Assembly (NCBI RefSeq): GCF_000617845.2
Contig: NZ_DF820425.1
Span: 4,887,725-4,951,724, forward strand
Direction: 5' to 3'
Origin: Bradyrhizobium sp. DOA9
GTDB taxonomy: Bacteria; Pseudomonadota; Alphaproteobacteria; Rhizobiales; Xanthobacteraceae
Length of the DNA: 64,000 nucleotides
Shown: one piece after another, positions 1 through 9,356 of the stretch
Numbering within the stretch: the first letter of the stretch is position 1
Layout of the letters: the number at the start of each line of letters is the position of its first letter
Translations under genes and position numbers: made by a program
Notes under the pieces: generated by a model
Told to the model about the DNA's origin: nothing
The model's input: the letters and a program-made list of their open reading frames with translations, nothing else
Database searches by the model: none

Positions 1-238
1 TCGGGATCGACATCGTGTGGCTCTCGCCGAGCCTTGCGGGCCAATCCGCACGCAGGCCCTTGATGCCGTCGAGCAGCCGGTCGCGGCAGGCAAGCTCGAT
101 GGCATGGCGCTGGCCGTACTCGAACCCCAGCGTCTCCACGCGGGCGAAGCGGCTCAGCGCCCAGGCGAGACAGGTGGTGGAGTCCTGGCCGCCGGAGAAC
201 AGCACCAAAGCGGTTTGTGAGGAAAATGCATCACTCAT
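1..238 (-). CDS. queC: 7-cyano-7-deazaguanine synthase QueC (5' part only)
   Basis: QueC converts 7-carboxy-7-deazaguanine to preQ0 with ATP and ammonia, in queuosine biosynthesis in the cytoplasm. The ATG is at 238 on the minus strand, and the first 79 codons are in the window before it runs off the left edge. Residues 11-28 read LVLFSGGQDSTTCLAWAL, which contains the SGGxDS PP-loop that binds ATP, followed by an EYGQRHAIEL segment typical of QueC. The gene is divergent from mazG with about 125 bases between the starts. The zinc-binding cysteines and C-terminus lie outside the window. Confidence 0.9.
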   Translation of the reverse strand, partial: MSDAFSSQTALVLFSGGQDSTTCLAWALSRFARVETLGFEYGQRHAIELACRDRLLDGIKGLRADWPARLGESHTMSIP

Positions 239-363
239 GGCCCGGGCTTTAGCATTGCGCGACGTGCCCGCCAATCGGTGGAAATCGGCCCGTTCCGCCG
301 CCTTGCGCTGGGATCGGGGGCCCGCTTTTGGCATAAGGCTGTATCCCAGGAGACTGCCCCGCA

Positions 364-1182
364 ATGACCCCTTCCCGCGACATTTCCCGCCTGATCGAGA
401 TCATGGCGGCGCTGCGCACCCCGGTGACCGGCTGCCCCTGGGACCTCGAGCAGGATTTTTCGACGATCGCGCCCTACACGATCGAGGAGGCCTACGAGGT
501 GGTCGACGCCATCGCCCGCGGCGATCTCGACGATCTCCGCGAGGAGCTCGGCGACCTCCTGCTCCAGGTCGTGTTCCACGCCCAAATGGCCTCGGAGCAG
601 AACGCCTTTGCTTTCGGCGACGTCGTCGAGGCCATCACGCGAAAAATGATCCGCCGCCATCCCCACGTCTTCGCCGACAAGGACGGCAATCTCGCCCCGC
701 ACCACGTCAAGGAGGTCTGGGACCGCATCAAGGCCGAGGAGAAGGCGGAGCGCGCCGCGCGCCGGCCGCCGGAGGAAGCACCATCCCATAAATCGCTGTT
801 GTCAGGCGTGAAGGTCGGCCAGCCCGCGCTGACCCGCGCGATGGAGCTGCAGCGCAAGGCCTCCACCGTCGGCTTCGACTGGAACGACCCGCGCGCGGTG
901 CTGCAAAAGATCCGCGAGGAAGCCGATGAGATCGAAGCCGCGCTCGACCGCAACGACCGCGCGGGCCTCGCCGAAGAGACCGGCGACCTGATGTTCGCCC
1001 TCGTCAACCTCGCCCGCCATGTCGACGCCGATCCAGAGGCCGCACTGCGCGCGACCAACGCAAAATTCGAGCGGCGCTTTGCCTATATCGAGCGGGTGCT
1101 GGAGGCACAGGGCCGAACGGTGGAACAGGCCTCGCTCGCGGAGATGGATGCGCTTTGGAATGCGGCGAAGACCGCCACCTAG
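364..1182 (+). CDS. mazG: Nucleoside triphosphate pyrophosphohydrolase MazG
   Basis: MazG hydrolyses NTPs and dNTPs to monophosphates plus pyrophosphate, a house-cleaning role. At 272 aa it matches the two-domain MazG of proteobacteria. The first half carries the substrate motif GCPWDLEQDF (about residues 22-31) and the metal-binding helices EEAYEVVDA and REELGDLLLQVVFHAQMA. The second half repeats the pattern with EEADEIEAAL and AEETGDLMFALVNLARH. It lies tail-side of the ntrYX-hfq-hflX block and divergent from queC, an order often seen in Rhizobiales. Confidence 0.93.
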   Translation: MTPSRDISRLIEIMAALRTPVTGCPWDLEQDFSTIAPYTIEEAYEVVDAIARGDLDDLREELGDLLLQVVFHAQMASEQNAFAFGDVVEAITRKMIRRHPHVFADKDGNLAPHHVKEVWDRIKAEEKAERAARRPPEEAPSHKSLLSGVKVGQPALTRAMELQRKASTVGFDWNDPRAVLQKIREEADEIEAALDRNDRAGLAEETGDLMFALVNLARHVDADPEAALRATNAKFERRFAYIERVLEAQGRTVEQASLAEMDALWNAAKTAT

Positions 1183-1368
1183 CCGGGTGCAGCGGCGGAG
1201 AGGCAGCATCATCCATCGCCGATCGGTCAGCAATGTACCCCGATTGATCGGCCCCAGCGGCTCGCACGAAGAGATGCGTTAAGCCGCCGCCATGAAATTG
1301 TCACCGCGAACAGTCTAAAGTTGTACAATAATCCTGACGCAGCCACCCCCAACGGCAGGTGAAGTGCG

Positions 1369-2397
1369 ATGTCATTGAAACATTATTCAGTCCTCAAGGG
1401 ACGCCCGATTGCGATGCGTTTCGGCACCGGCAGGTCGCCGCATTATCAAGTCCATATCGTCGCCGGCGGTGAAGATTTCCGTATTGCCGTCAACGTGCAG
1501 TCGGCCGACGGAAGCGAGGTCGAATTCCTGGTGCGATCTCGTTTCGTCCATCCGATCACCGAACGGCTCGCGGCACTCCCGGAGGGGCTGCACCCGCAGA
1601 CCGCCCAGCCCGGCAGCCTCGCGCTGGACTTCATCCGCGGTAACCTGATGCAGCCCCAGGAGATGGTGCCGCTGCCGGTGTCCGTGCCTGGGCCGGACAA
1701 CGACCTCAACGAGAAGCTTGACCAGTTCGTGCAGCGCGCACTCTCGGACGAAAGCGCGATGGTCTACGCGTTCGGCGAGCCGTGGGGCCCGGAAACCAAG
1801 GCCGACAATTATTTCGGCTTCAGGCCGGGACGCGGCATTCACGACATCCATATGAACCAGGGAAATCCCATCGGAAGGTTCTCGGGCGACAACGGGCCGT
1901 GGCAAGACGGCGGGCTGGTGTTCGAATTCCCGGAGCAAAATCTATGGACGGCGGTCTTCCTCAAATTCCAGACGCAGGCCTGGCACACTGACGACGAGAC
2001 CGGTCATCCGATTGATCTCGGCGGCGGCACGCCGACAGCGCCGCTGGATCCGACGGCCCCCCCGACAGAGGAAATGCCGGATGGGCTCGTGCGCGTCATT
2101 GCGGCGCTCGTCAACGCCGTGAAGACGCCGGAGCGCGAAGTCGTCACACTGCTCAACACGGCCGATCGCGACATCGATCTCACCGGCTGGAAGCTGGCCG
2201 ACAAGCAGAAGAAGAAAATGACGCTGTCGGGGAAGATCGCGGCCGGAGGAACGCTCGCCGTCGAGGTACAGAAGCCGATGGAATTGTCGAACCAGGGCGG
2301 CATCATCTCGCTGCTGGACCAGCGTGGCATCAAGGTTCACGGCGTCGCCTATACAAGGGCGCAGGCGAAGCATCCGGGCCTGACGATTCCGTTCTGA
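1369..2397 (+). CDS. DUF2278 (YukJ-like) protein with C-terminal lamin-tail domain
   Basis: This 342-aa protein begins MSLKHYSVLKGRPI and continues with blocks such as HYQVHIVAG, NVQSADGSEVEFLV, FGEPWGPE and GIHDIHMNQGN, which I recognise as the DUF2278/YukJ family (about residues 1-215). The C-terminus (about residues 240-342: VTLLNTADRDIDLTGWKLADK, GGTLAVEVQ) resembles a lamin-tail (LTD) immunoglobulin-like domain. There is no signal peptide, so it is probably cytoplasmic. The biochemical role is unknown. It stands alone, convergent with hflX. Confidence 0.75.
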   Translation: MSLKHYSVLKGRPIAMRFGTGRSPHYQVHIVAGGEDFRIAVNVQSADGSEVEFLVRSRFVHPITERLAALPEGLHPQTAQPGSLALDFIRGNLMQPQEMVPLPVSVPGPDNDLNEKLDQFVQRALSDESAMVYAFGEPWGPETKADNYFGFRPGRGIHDIHMNQGNPIGRFSGDNGPWQDGGLVFEFPEQNLWTAVFLKFQTQAWHTDDETGHPIDLGGGTPTAPLDPTAPPTEEMPDGLVRVIAALVNAVKTPEREVVTLLNTADRDIDLTGWKLADKQKKKMTLSGKIAAGGTLAVEVQKPMELSNQGGIISLLDQRGIKVHGVAYTRAQAKHPGLTIPF

Positions 2398-2475
2398 TGT
2401 GCCGATCACAAGGCGCGTGTGATCCATCGTCCGCAGCACGCGGCCGAAGCCCGCGCACCAATGCGCGTCCCGCGG

Positions 2476-3858
2476 TTATGTGGCGTGATGCGGCACGGCG
2501 TCGAACCTCGACACCACGATGTCCCGCTTGGTTTCGTCCACCCGCACCGTCATGTCGAAGCGGCCGTCGTGCAGCTCCTTCGACAGCACCTCGGCATTGC
2601 GGTGCAGCCAGGAGATGCCGGCGCCGTCGGCGGCGTCGATGGAGAGATCGAGCGTGGTGCGCTTGGCGGCCAGGCGCTGCTCGATCGCGGCGAGCAGAGC
2701 ATCGATGCCCTCGCCCGACACGGCTGAGACCAGCATCGCCGGATGATCTTCCGGCCTGCGCGCGGCGATGTTGAGCAGCTCTTCGCGTTGCTCGGGGTCG
2801 AAACGGTCGATCTTGTTCCAGACCTCGATGATGCGGCCGGAATCATCAGGGTTGATGCCGAGCTGGCGCAGCACCGCGTCGACGTCGCTCTGCTGCGCCT
2901 CGGCGTCTTCGTGCGAGATGTCGCGGACATGCAGGATGACGTCGGCCTCCAGCACCTCCTCCAGCGTGGCGCGGAAGGCGGCGACGAGCTGCGTCGGCAA
3001 GTTGGAGATGAAGCCGACGGTGTCGGACAGCATCGCCTTGCCGCCATGCGGCAGGGTGAGCGCCCGCAAGGTCGGATCGAGCGTCGCAAACAGCATGTCG
3101 GCCGCCTGCACCTCGGCGCGGGTCAGGCGATTGAAAAGCGTCGACTTGCCGGCATTGGTGTAACCGACCAGCGCGACCACGCGATACGGCACGCGTTGAC
3201 GGCCGGCGCGATGCAGCCGCCGCGTCGCCTGCACCTTTTTCAGCTCGCTCTCGAGCTTGGAGATGCGCTCCTGGATCAGGCGGCGGTCGGCCTCGATCTG
3301 GGTCTCGCCGGGGCCGCCCATGAAGCCGAACCCGCCGCGCTGGCGTTCGAGATGGGTCCAGGACCGAACCAGGCGCGAGCGCTGGTAGTTGAGATGGGCG
3401 AGCTCGACCTGCAGCGAGCCTTCCCTGGTCTTGGCACGACGGCCAAAGATTTCGAGAATGAGCCCGGTGCGGTCGAGCACCTTGGCGTGCCATTCCTTCT
3501 CGAGGTTGCGCTGCTGGATCGGCGACAGCGCGCAATCCATCACCACGAGCTCGACCTCGAGGGTCTTGATCAGCCCGGCGATCTCCTCGACCTTGCCCTT
3601 GCCGATATAGGTCGCGGGCCGGATCTGGCTGACCGGGGCGACGATGGCATCCGCGATCACGAGATCGATCGCCCGCGCGAGGCCGGCGGCTTCATCAAGC
3701 CGGGCCTCGGTATCGCGCAAGGCATGGGTCTCCGGTTGCGCGTCGGCACCGCCCGCGCGCACGCGCAAGTAGGGGCCGATGACAAGCACCCGCCCCGTCT
3801 GCGTAGCCCCTGCCGACCGCGGACGGTCGGCATCCCCGTCGAAATTCCGGGGTTCCAA
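2476..3858 (-). CDS. hflX: Ribosome-associated GTPase HflX
   Basis: HflX is a GTPase that splits or rescues ribosomes under stress. The 460-aa protein has the N-terminal HflX domain (motif ATYIGKGKVEEI at residues 82-93), the glycine-rich linker RGGFGFMGGPGETQIEADRR, and a G domain with G1 GYTNAGKST (232-240), G3 DTVGF (279-283) and G4 NKID (348-351). The chosen start is TTG at 3858, 11 bases after the hfq stop and preceded by GAGAGTGA; a later start before TGRVLVIG is also possible. It follows hfq on the same strand, the usual arrangement. Confidence 0.93.
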   Translation of the reverse strand: MEPRNFDGDADRPRSAGATQTGRVLVIGPYLRVRAGGADAQPETHALRDTEARLDEAAGLARAIDLVIADAIVAPVSQIRPATYIGKGKVEEIAGLIKTLEVELVVMDCALSPIQQRNLEKEWHAKVLDRTGLILEIFGRRAKTREGSLQVELAHLNYQRSRLVRSWTHLERQRGGFGFMGGPGETQIEADRRLIQERISKLESELKKVQATRRLHRAGRQRVPYRVVALVGYTNAGKSTLFNRLTRAEVQAADMLFATLDPTLRALTLPHGGKAMLSDTVGFISNLPTQLVAAFRATLEEVLEADVILHVRDISHEDAEAQQSDVDAVLRQLGINPDDSGRIIEVWNKIDRFDPEQREELLNIAARRPEDHPAMLVSAVSGEGIDALLAAIEQRLAAKRTTLDLSIDAADGAGISWLHRNAEVLSKELHDGRFDMTVRVDETKRDIVVSRFDAVPHHAT

Positions 3859-3869
3859 TCAGATCACTC

Positions 3870-4118
3870 TCAAGCCGGCTGGTCCTCGCCGCCTTCGAAC
3901 AGCTGAATCGGAGCGCCCGGCATGATGGTCGAGATCGCATGCTTGTAGACGAGCTGCGAATGACCGTCGCGCCGAAGCAGCAAACAGAAATTGTCGAACC
4001 AGGTCACGATGCCCTGGAGCTTCACTCCGTTGACCAGAAAGATCGTCAGTGGCGTCTTGGTTTTGCGAACGTGATTAAGGAAGGTGTCCTGTAGGTTTTG
4101 TGCGCGGTCTGCCGCCAT
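3870..4118 (-). CDS. hfq: RNA chaperone Hfq
   Basis: Hfq is a hexameric Sm-like chaperone that pairs small RNAs with mRNAs; in rhizobia and other nitrogen fixers it also affects nif regulation. The 82-aa sequence shows the proximal-face residues in DTFLNHVRKTKTP, the Sm1 segment FLVNGVKLQGIVTWFDNF and the Sm2 segment LVYKHAISTIMP. The short acidic tail (LFEGGEDQPA) is typical of Alphaproteobacteria. The start is preceded by GAGAAAA. It sits between ntrX and hflX, all on the minus strand. Confidence 0.97.
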   Translation of the reverse strand: MAADRAQNLQDTFLNHVRKTKTPLTIFLVNGVKLQGIVTWFDNFCLLLRRDGHSQLVYKHAISTIMPGAPIQLFEGGEDQPA

Positions 4119-4425
4119 TGTTTTTTTCTCGCTTTGAGTTTCTTTTTATTGCGCCGGATGCGGCCCTCTTTGCGGTTCGGGGCCTCCTCCGGTTGCCGTC
4201 CCTCATGAGATCCCCCTCGGAAGGAACAGCGGTTCGATTAGAGGACAGGTCGGGATATTAGGCAAGCCGCTTGAAGCGGCAGGCCCGGCTCTATTGCCCC
4301 GAAAAATTACGGAAATCGATGATTTTCCTCGCTTATCGTTGGCGAGCCGCCGCGATGTCGCGGCGCTCGCTTCGTGTTTTGACGCATTTCCTGTGTGCGG
4401 GCCGGTATCCACCTCGCTCGCCGCG
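4119..4425. other. Intergenic region ntrX-hfq
   Basis: These 307 bases separate the ntrX stop from the hfq start. They must hold the hfq leader and probably an hfq promoter. I see a T-rich run just upstream of hfq on the plus strand (A-rich in the leader) but no convincing terminator after ntrX and no additional gene. Confidence 0.5.
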
Positions 4426-5796
4426 TTAGCCGACGCCGAGCGCTTTCAACTTCCGGTGCAAAGCCGAACGTTCCATGCCAACGAACTCGGCAGTGCGAGA
4501 AATATTTCCTGAGAAACGGCTGATCTGTGCAATCAAATAGTCGCGCTCGAACACTTCGCGGGCCTCGCGCAGCGGCAGGCCCATGATGTGCTCGCCATTG
4601 TTGCTGGTCGGCATCGCCGGCACCATCGAGCCGACGTCCTGCGGCAGCATGTCGGCGGTGATGATGACCTCCGGCCCGCCGGCGGCGAGAATCATGACTC
4701 TTTCGACGTTGTTGCGGAGCTGACGCACATTGCCGGGCCAGACATGCGACTGCAGCACCGCCATGGCGTCCTGACCGATCTGGCGCTTGGGCAGGCCGCT
4801 GCCGGCCGAGATCTGCTCCATGAAATAGTCGATCAGTTCCGGAATGTCCTCGCGCCGCTCCGACAATGCGGGCACGCGGATCGGCACCACCGACAGCCGG
4901 TGGTAGAGGTCCTCGCGGAATCGGCCGGCGGCGATCTCCTCTTCGAGATTGCGCGCAGTCGATGAGATGATGCGCACGTCGACCTGCACCTTCGCGGTAC
5001 CGCCGACGCGCTGGAACGACTGCTCCACCAGCACGCGCAGGATCTTGTTCTGGGTCTCGCGCGGCATGTCCGCGATCTCGTCGATGAACAGCGTGCCGCC
5101 ATGTGCTTCTTCGAGCGCGCCGGGCTTGCGCGGCTGCTCGCCATTGGACTGCTCGACGCCGAATAGCTCGTGCTCCATCCGCTCGGGCGTGATCGCGGCG
5201 GCGTTGATGACGACGAAGGGACCGTCGGCGCGGCCCGAGGCGGTGTGCAGCGTGCGCGCGGTCAGCTCCTTGCCGGCGCCGGCGGGGCCGACGATCAGGA
5301 TGCGGCTGTTGGCCTTGGCCGCGCGCTCGATGGTCTGGCGCAGCTGGTTCATGCTGGGCGAGCGGCCGACCAGCTGGCTGGCGCTCGGCGCGAGCTGCTT
5401 CAGCTCCTTGACCTCGCGCTTGAGCCGCGAGTTCTCCAGCGCTCTGGTGGCGACCAGGATGAGGCGGTCGGCCTTGAACGGCTTCTCGATGAAGTCATAG
5501 GCGCCGCGCTTGATCGCGGCAACCGCGGTCTCGATGTTGCCGTGGCCGGAGATCATCACGACCGGCAGATCGGCATTATCCTTCTTGACCTGCTCCAGCA
5601 ACTGCAGGCCGTCGAGCTTGGAGCCTTGCAGCCAGATGTCGAGGAACACCAGATGCGGCCGGCGATTGGCGATCTCGGCGAGCGCCGAGTCGCTGTCGCG
5701 TGCGGTCCTCGTGACGAATCCCTCGTCCTCGAGAATGCCTGCAACGAGATCCCGAATATCGGCCTCATCATCGACAATCAGAATTTCATTCGCCAT
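4426..5796 (-). CDS. ntrX: Nitrogen regulation response regulator NtrX
   Basis: NtrX is the response regulator partner of NtrY, controlling nitrogen and redox responses. The 456-aa protein has a receiver domain (acidic DDE at 9-11, phospho-acceptor D53 in FLDIW, K105 in EKPF), an AAA+ domain with Walker A GPAGAGKE (170-177) and Walker B GGTLFIDE, and a Fis-type helix-turn-helix at the C-terminus (NISRTAEFVGMERSALHRKL). The GAFTGA loop that contacts sigma-54 is absent; the segment between ELFGVEQ and GALEEAHGG has no such motif. It starts 17 bases after ntrY. Confidence 0.94.
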   Translation of the reverse strand: MANEILIVDDEADIRDLVAGILEDEGFVTRTARDSDSALAEIANRRPHLVFLDIWLQGSKLDGLQLLEQVKKDNADLPVVMISGHGNIETAVAAIKRGAYDFIEKPFKADRLILVATRALENSRLKREVKELKQLAPSASQLVGRSPSMNQLRQTIERAAKANSRILIVGPAGAGKELTARTLHTASGRADGPFVVINAAAITPERMEHELFGVEQSNGEQPRKPGALEEAHGGTLFIDEIADMPRETQNKILRVLVEQSFQRVGGTAKVQVDVRIISSTARNLEEEIAAGRFREDLYHRLSVVPIRVPALSERREDIPELIDYFMEQISAGSGLPKRQIGQDAMAVLQSHVWPGNVRQLRNNVERVMILAAGGPEVIITADMLPQDVGSMVPAMPTSNNGEHIMGLPLREAREVFERDYLIAQISRFSGNISRTAEFVGMERSALHRKLKALGVG

Positions 5797-5813
5797 GGAT
5801 CGCGCCCGCCTTG

Positions 5814-8234
5814 TCAGCTGCCTGTTGAGGCTTCGATTTTGGTTGAATCATTGGTCTTTTCAGCCGGCTCTTTGGTTCCGCCGGACGGCTCTTTTGTTTG
5901 CTGGTTCGCGACGGATTCCGTCACCATTTGCGTGATATCGGCTTTGGAGGTCGTCTCGGTCGTGGCGTTGGCCGCCGGCACTTGCTCCGTTGTCGCGGAC
6001 TTCGCCGGCTGCCCCGAGACGGCAAAGCGCATGCGCATCCAGGCGCCGCGCTGGCCTGGGCGGAAGTCGGAGGCATCCTTCAGCTCGATCCGCCCGCCAT
6101 GATCTTCAAGCACGCGCCCGACGATGGCGAGTCCGAGTCCGGTGCCCTTGGCGCGGGTGGTGACGTACGGCTCGAGCAGACGCGAGCGCGCGACCTTGGG
6201 CAGGCCGATGCCGTTGTCGATGATGTCGATCAGTACGTCGTCGCCCTCGCGCGACACCACGACGTCGATCCGGCCCTTGCCCCCGTCCTTGCCGAGCTCC
6301 TCGGGCGGGACCTGCTCGATCGCCTCGGTGGCGTTCTTGACGATGTTGGTGACCGCCTGCGAGATCAGCCGCCGGTCGAACTGGGCGCGCAGCGGATCCT
6401 GCTTGAACTCGGCCTCGATGTCGATCTCGGGATGGGCGACCTTCATCAGGAACACCGCCTGGCGCACGGTATCGGCGACGTCCTCGCCCTCCATCACGGG
6501 CTTCGGCATCCGCGCAAAGCGCGAGAACTCGTCGACCATGCGCCTGATGTCGTCGACCTGGCGCACGATGGTGTCGGTGCACTGGTCGAATATCTGCTTG
6601 TCCTTGGCCTCGGTGATGTCCTTGCCGAACTTGCGGCGGATGCGCTCGGCCGAGAGCTGGATCGGCGTCAGCGGGTTCTTGATCTCGTGCGCGATGCGGC
6701 GCGCCACGTCGCCCCAGGCCGAGGTGCGCTGCGCCGAAACCAGCTCGGTGATATCGTCGAGCGTGATGATGTAGCTGTCGTGCGGCTGGTTCTTCTCGGC
6801 GCTGACGCGGACCGACAGGTTGCGCTCGGTGCCGTCGCGGGTGATCGTGATCTGGCCCTGCACCAGGCGCTGGGTCCCTTCCCGCGCCGTCTTCATCATC
6901 TCGTCGAGCTCGGGCAGCACGTCGGAGAGCGAATGGCCGAGCGTCTCGGCTTCGGAGTGTCCGATCAGCTTCTCGGCGGAGCGGTTGAGGATGCCGACGC
7001 TGCCGGACGCGTCGACGCCGATGATGCCGGCGCTCGCCGATGACAGCACCGCTTCGATGAAGCGGCGGCGGCTGTCGATGAGATCGCTGGCGTTGACGAG
7101 CTCGTCGCGCTGGCTGCGCAATTCCTGCGTCATCTTGTTGAAGGTCTCGCCCAGCTGGGCGAGATCGCCCTCTGACTGATGCACGGGCACCTGGACGTGG
7201 AGGTCGCCGGTCGAGACCGTATGCGCCGCGTTCATCAGCCGCCGGATCGGCGAGACCAGCGAGTTGGCGAAGTTGAGGCCGATCAGCACCGAAGCCATCA
7301 AAATGGTCAGCGCGATCACCGCGAACATCAGCGCGAAGGCGACCTGGATGCCGAGCCGGCGCGATTCGATCTGGGCGTATTCGGCGACGCTGATCTCGGT
7401 CTGCTTGAGCTGGTTGACCACCTTCGGATCGAGCGGCCGCGCGACGTAGAGGAACGTCTCGTTGAAGGCCCGCAGCCGGATCACGGCGGCGACGAAGCTC
7501 GCATCGGGCAGCACTGCGATTTCCGGCTCGGCGTCGCTGACATTGCTGAGAAAGTCCGGCGCCGGCGGCGAATAGGCCAGCCGCATGCCAGTGTCGGCGG
7601 ATTCCAGGATGTTGGTGTTCTTGTCGATGATCATCGCGCCCGGCAGATTGCGGGAGCCGGCGCTGGCGGTCAGCATCTCGCGGAACGAGCGCCGGTCCTG
7701 GTCGTAGAGCGGCCTGGCGTGGGCGATGTCGTTGGCCATGCCAAGGATGTCGCCGCGGATCAGCTGCGCATGGTCCTGCATGTAGGCCCGCGCGATATCC
7801 AGTGAGTTCTGGATCACCTCCCTGGTCGGCCCGGAGAACAGCCGGTCGAGGCCACGCTCGAGGGTGATGTTGGCGACGACCGACACCAGTACGGCCGGCA
7901 ACACGGCGACGATCGAGAACAGGCTGACGATCTGGACATGGAGGCGGGCCGCCGCCCTGCCCCGCCGCCGCGCCAGGATGAGCTGCCAGAGTTCCCGGAT
8001 GATGATCCCGACCAGCAGCAGGATCGTGGCGGCATTGATCAGATAGAATGTGCGGACCACCTCCGGCGTCGGATCGATCCGCGTGAGACCCGTCAGGACC
8101 AGGAAGGTCAGGAAGGCCGACAGCAGCGCCAGCGCGACGGCAAAGGGTGCCAGCCAGCGTCGCACCGACCAACGCCGGGGCTCTTCCGCTGGGGCCGTGT
8201 CAAAGTGTGCGGCCGAGGTGTCTGCGCTGGTCAT
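5814..8234 (-). CDS. ntrY: Membrane sensor histidine kinase NtrY
   Basis: NtrY is the membrane sensor that phosphorylates NtrX. I place the start at ATG 8234 (MTSADTSAAHF), giving 806 aa; the frame stays open further upstream but the added residues look non-coding. Several N-terminal membrane helices flank a periplasmic domain, followed by a HAMP region (SLVSPIRRLMNAAHTVSTGD), a PAS domain, the HisKA H-box (ARRIAHEIKNPLTPIQLSAER) and the ATPase boxes DIIDNGIGLP and KGTGLGLAIV. The C-terminal tail is rich in Thr, Glu and Lys. ntrBC, which often sits upstream, is not in the window. Confidence 0.94.
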   Translation of the reverse strand: MTSADTSAAHFDTAPAEEPRRWSVRRWLAPFAVALALLSAFLTFLVLTGLTRIDPTPEVVRTFYLINAATILLLVGIIIRELWQLILARRRGRAAARLHVQIVSLFSIVAVLPAVLVSVVANITLERGLDRLFSGPTREVIQNSLDIARAYMQDHAQLIRGDILGMANDIAHARPLYDQDRRSFREMLTASAGSRNLPGAMIIDKNTNILESADTGMRLAYSPPAPDFLSNVSDAEPEIAVLPDASFVAAVIRLRAFNETFLYVARPLDPKVVNQLKQTEISVAEYAQIESRRLGIQVAFALMFAVIALTILMASVLIGLNFANSLVSPIRRLMNAAHTVSTGDLHVQVPVHQSEGDLAQLGETFNKMTQELRSQRDELVNASDLIDSRRRFIEAVLSSASAGIIGVDASGSVGILNRSAEKLIGHSEAETLGHSLSDVLPELDEMMKTAREGTQRLVQGQITITRDGTERNLSVRVSAEKNQPHDSYIITLDDITELVSAQRTSAWGDVARRIAHEIKNPLTPIQLSAERIRRKFGKDITEAKDKQIFDQCTDTIVRQVDDIRRMVDEFSRFARMPKPVMEGEDVADTVRQAVFLMKVAHPEIDIEAEFKQDPLRAQFDRRLISQAVTNIVKNATEAIEQVPPEELGKDGGKGRIDVVVSREGDDVLIDIIDNGIGLPKVARSRLLEPYVTTRAKGTGLGLAIVGRVLEDHGGRIELKDASDFRPGQRGAWMRMRFAVSGQPAKSATTEQVPAANATTETTSKADITQMVTESVANQQTKEPSGGTKEPAEKTNDSTKIEASTGS

Positions 8235-8411
8235 TCCGGCAATGGCGGTGCTGAAAACGGGTCCGCGGACGCGCGGATACTGATGTATTCGTACCACATT
8301 GTTGCCGAATTGCGACAATTCCGCGGCGTGTCGATTGCGGCGGACCCGCGCAATCCACAGGCACATGCAGGAGGGACGGGAACGGATTCCCGACATTCCG
8401 GCTTGATCCGC

Positions 8412-8558
8412 ATGGATAAGATCTGTCTCGCGACGATGATTTCGGCCGTCTTGCTGCTGATCGTGGCTGCCGACCTTCTGGTCAACGGCCTCGGCCTTCA
8501 GCAGGACCCGGTGAATCTCGCCAGCGTGATGCCGGCATCCAGCCGGCTGGTCAGGTAG
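8412..8558 (+). CDS. Putative 48-aa single-span membrane protein
   Basis: This short frame starts ATG 8412 and encodes MDKICLATMISAVLLLIVAADLLVNG and a short polar tail. Residues 6-25 form one plausible membrane helix. No good ribosome site is seen upstream, so the start is uncertain. It sits divergent from ntrY in an otherwise empty 580-base gap. No function can be assigned. Confidence 0.42.
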   Translation: MDKICLATMISAVLLLIVAADLLVNGLGLQQDPVNLASVMPASSRLVR

Positions 8559-8814
8559 ATGTGATGCCGCGCATCGCGGCCAAACCACGAATTTGAAAGG
8601 ACGAGCGGAACCTTTGGGCCCAGCCCGGACTTCTGCTCACCGCGTCAGCCGCAACGGCCAGCGCGATCCGGACAGGCTCAGCTCTGCCTTGGTAGGGGGA
8701 GCTGAGCCACCGGCCGGCGGCTCGGGTTCTTCTCGCTGGCGTTCACCGCCTCACTCACCTCCGAATTTCGCAGCCCGACGCGAAGCCCCGTTGGCAAGGG
8801 TGCTTGCCGCCGCG

Positions 8815-9354
8815 CTAGCCCGCAAGATCCTTCCGCATCGCAATGTGCGTGGCACCTACCGGTCCGATGTCGGCAAATCCTTGCCGCTGGTAGAACCGGC
8901 GCGCCGCTCCATTGGTCGCGAGCACCACGAGTGTCAGCGCCGAGACGCCCCGCCGCCGCGCGTCCGCTCCGAGCGCCTGGACGATTTTCGTCCCGGCGCC
9001 TCGACCACAATCGGCCGGCAGCAGCGCAATGTCGATGATGTGCCAGCGTTCTCGCGCGCAATGAAGCAGCAGCCGGCCGATCGCGGCCCCGTCTCGCGTG
9101 ACGATCAGGGAAATCGCGCCTGGAAATTGCGTGGCATAGCCGGCCATCTGGCTGCGGAACTGTTGCGCAATGATTTGCCTGACGGCCAGTCCGGACAAGC
9201 CCGTCGCGGTGAACTGGGCTGTCCTCACCTCCTCAAAGAGATGCCGGATGAACGGCGCGTCGGTCGGGCTATCGGACCGCAGCCGCAGAGCCGAATCGTC
9301 CGGCACGATGTCGAGCCAGATGCTGTCGACGATGCCGTCACGCAGCGCCGTCAC
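8815..9354 (-). CDS. GNAT family N-acetyltransferase
   Basis: GNAT enzymes transfer acetyl from acetyl-CoA to amines. The C-terminal half shows the fold clearly: IGRLLLH, IDIALLPADCGRGAGTKIVQAL (the R/Q-x-x-G-x-G/A acetyl-CoA loop), then LTLVVLATNGAARRFYQRQGF. I choose GTG 9354 (VTALRDG, 179 aa), two bases after the stop of the adjacent collar gene, since the frame's only upstream start lies inside that gene. The coupling suggests co-expression with the three collar genes. The substrate is unknown. Confidence 0.82.
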   Translation of the reverse strand: MTALRDGIVDSIWLDIVPDDSALRLRSDSPTDAPFIRHLFEEVRTAQFTATGLSGLAVRQIIAQQFRSQMAGYATQFPGAISLIVTRDGAAIGRLLLHCARERWHIIDIALLPADCGRGAGTKIVQALGADARRRGVSALTLVVLATNGAARRFYQRQGFADIGPVGATHIAMRKDLAG

Positions 9355-9356
9355 GT

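Noticed and set aside
6106..8172. Long minus-strand frame of 688 codons inside ntrY
   Set aside because: It is a shifted frame of ntrY with Arg/Pro/Ala-rich nonsense; ntrY has clear domain motifs.
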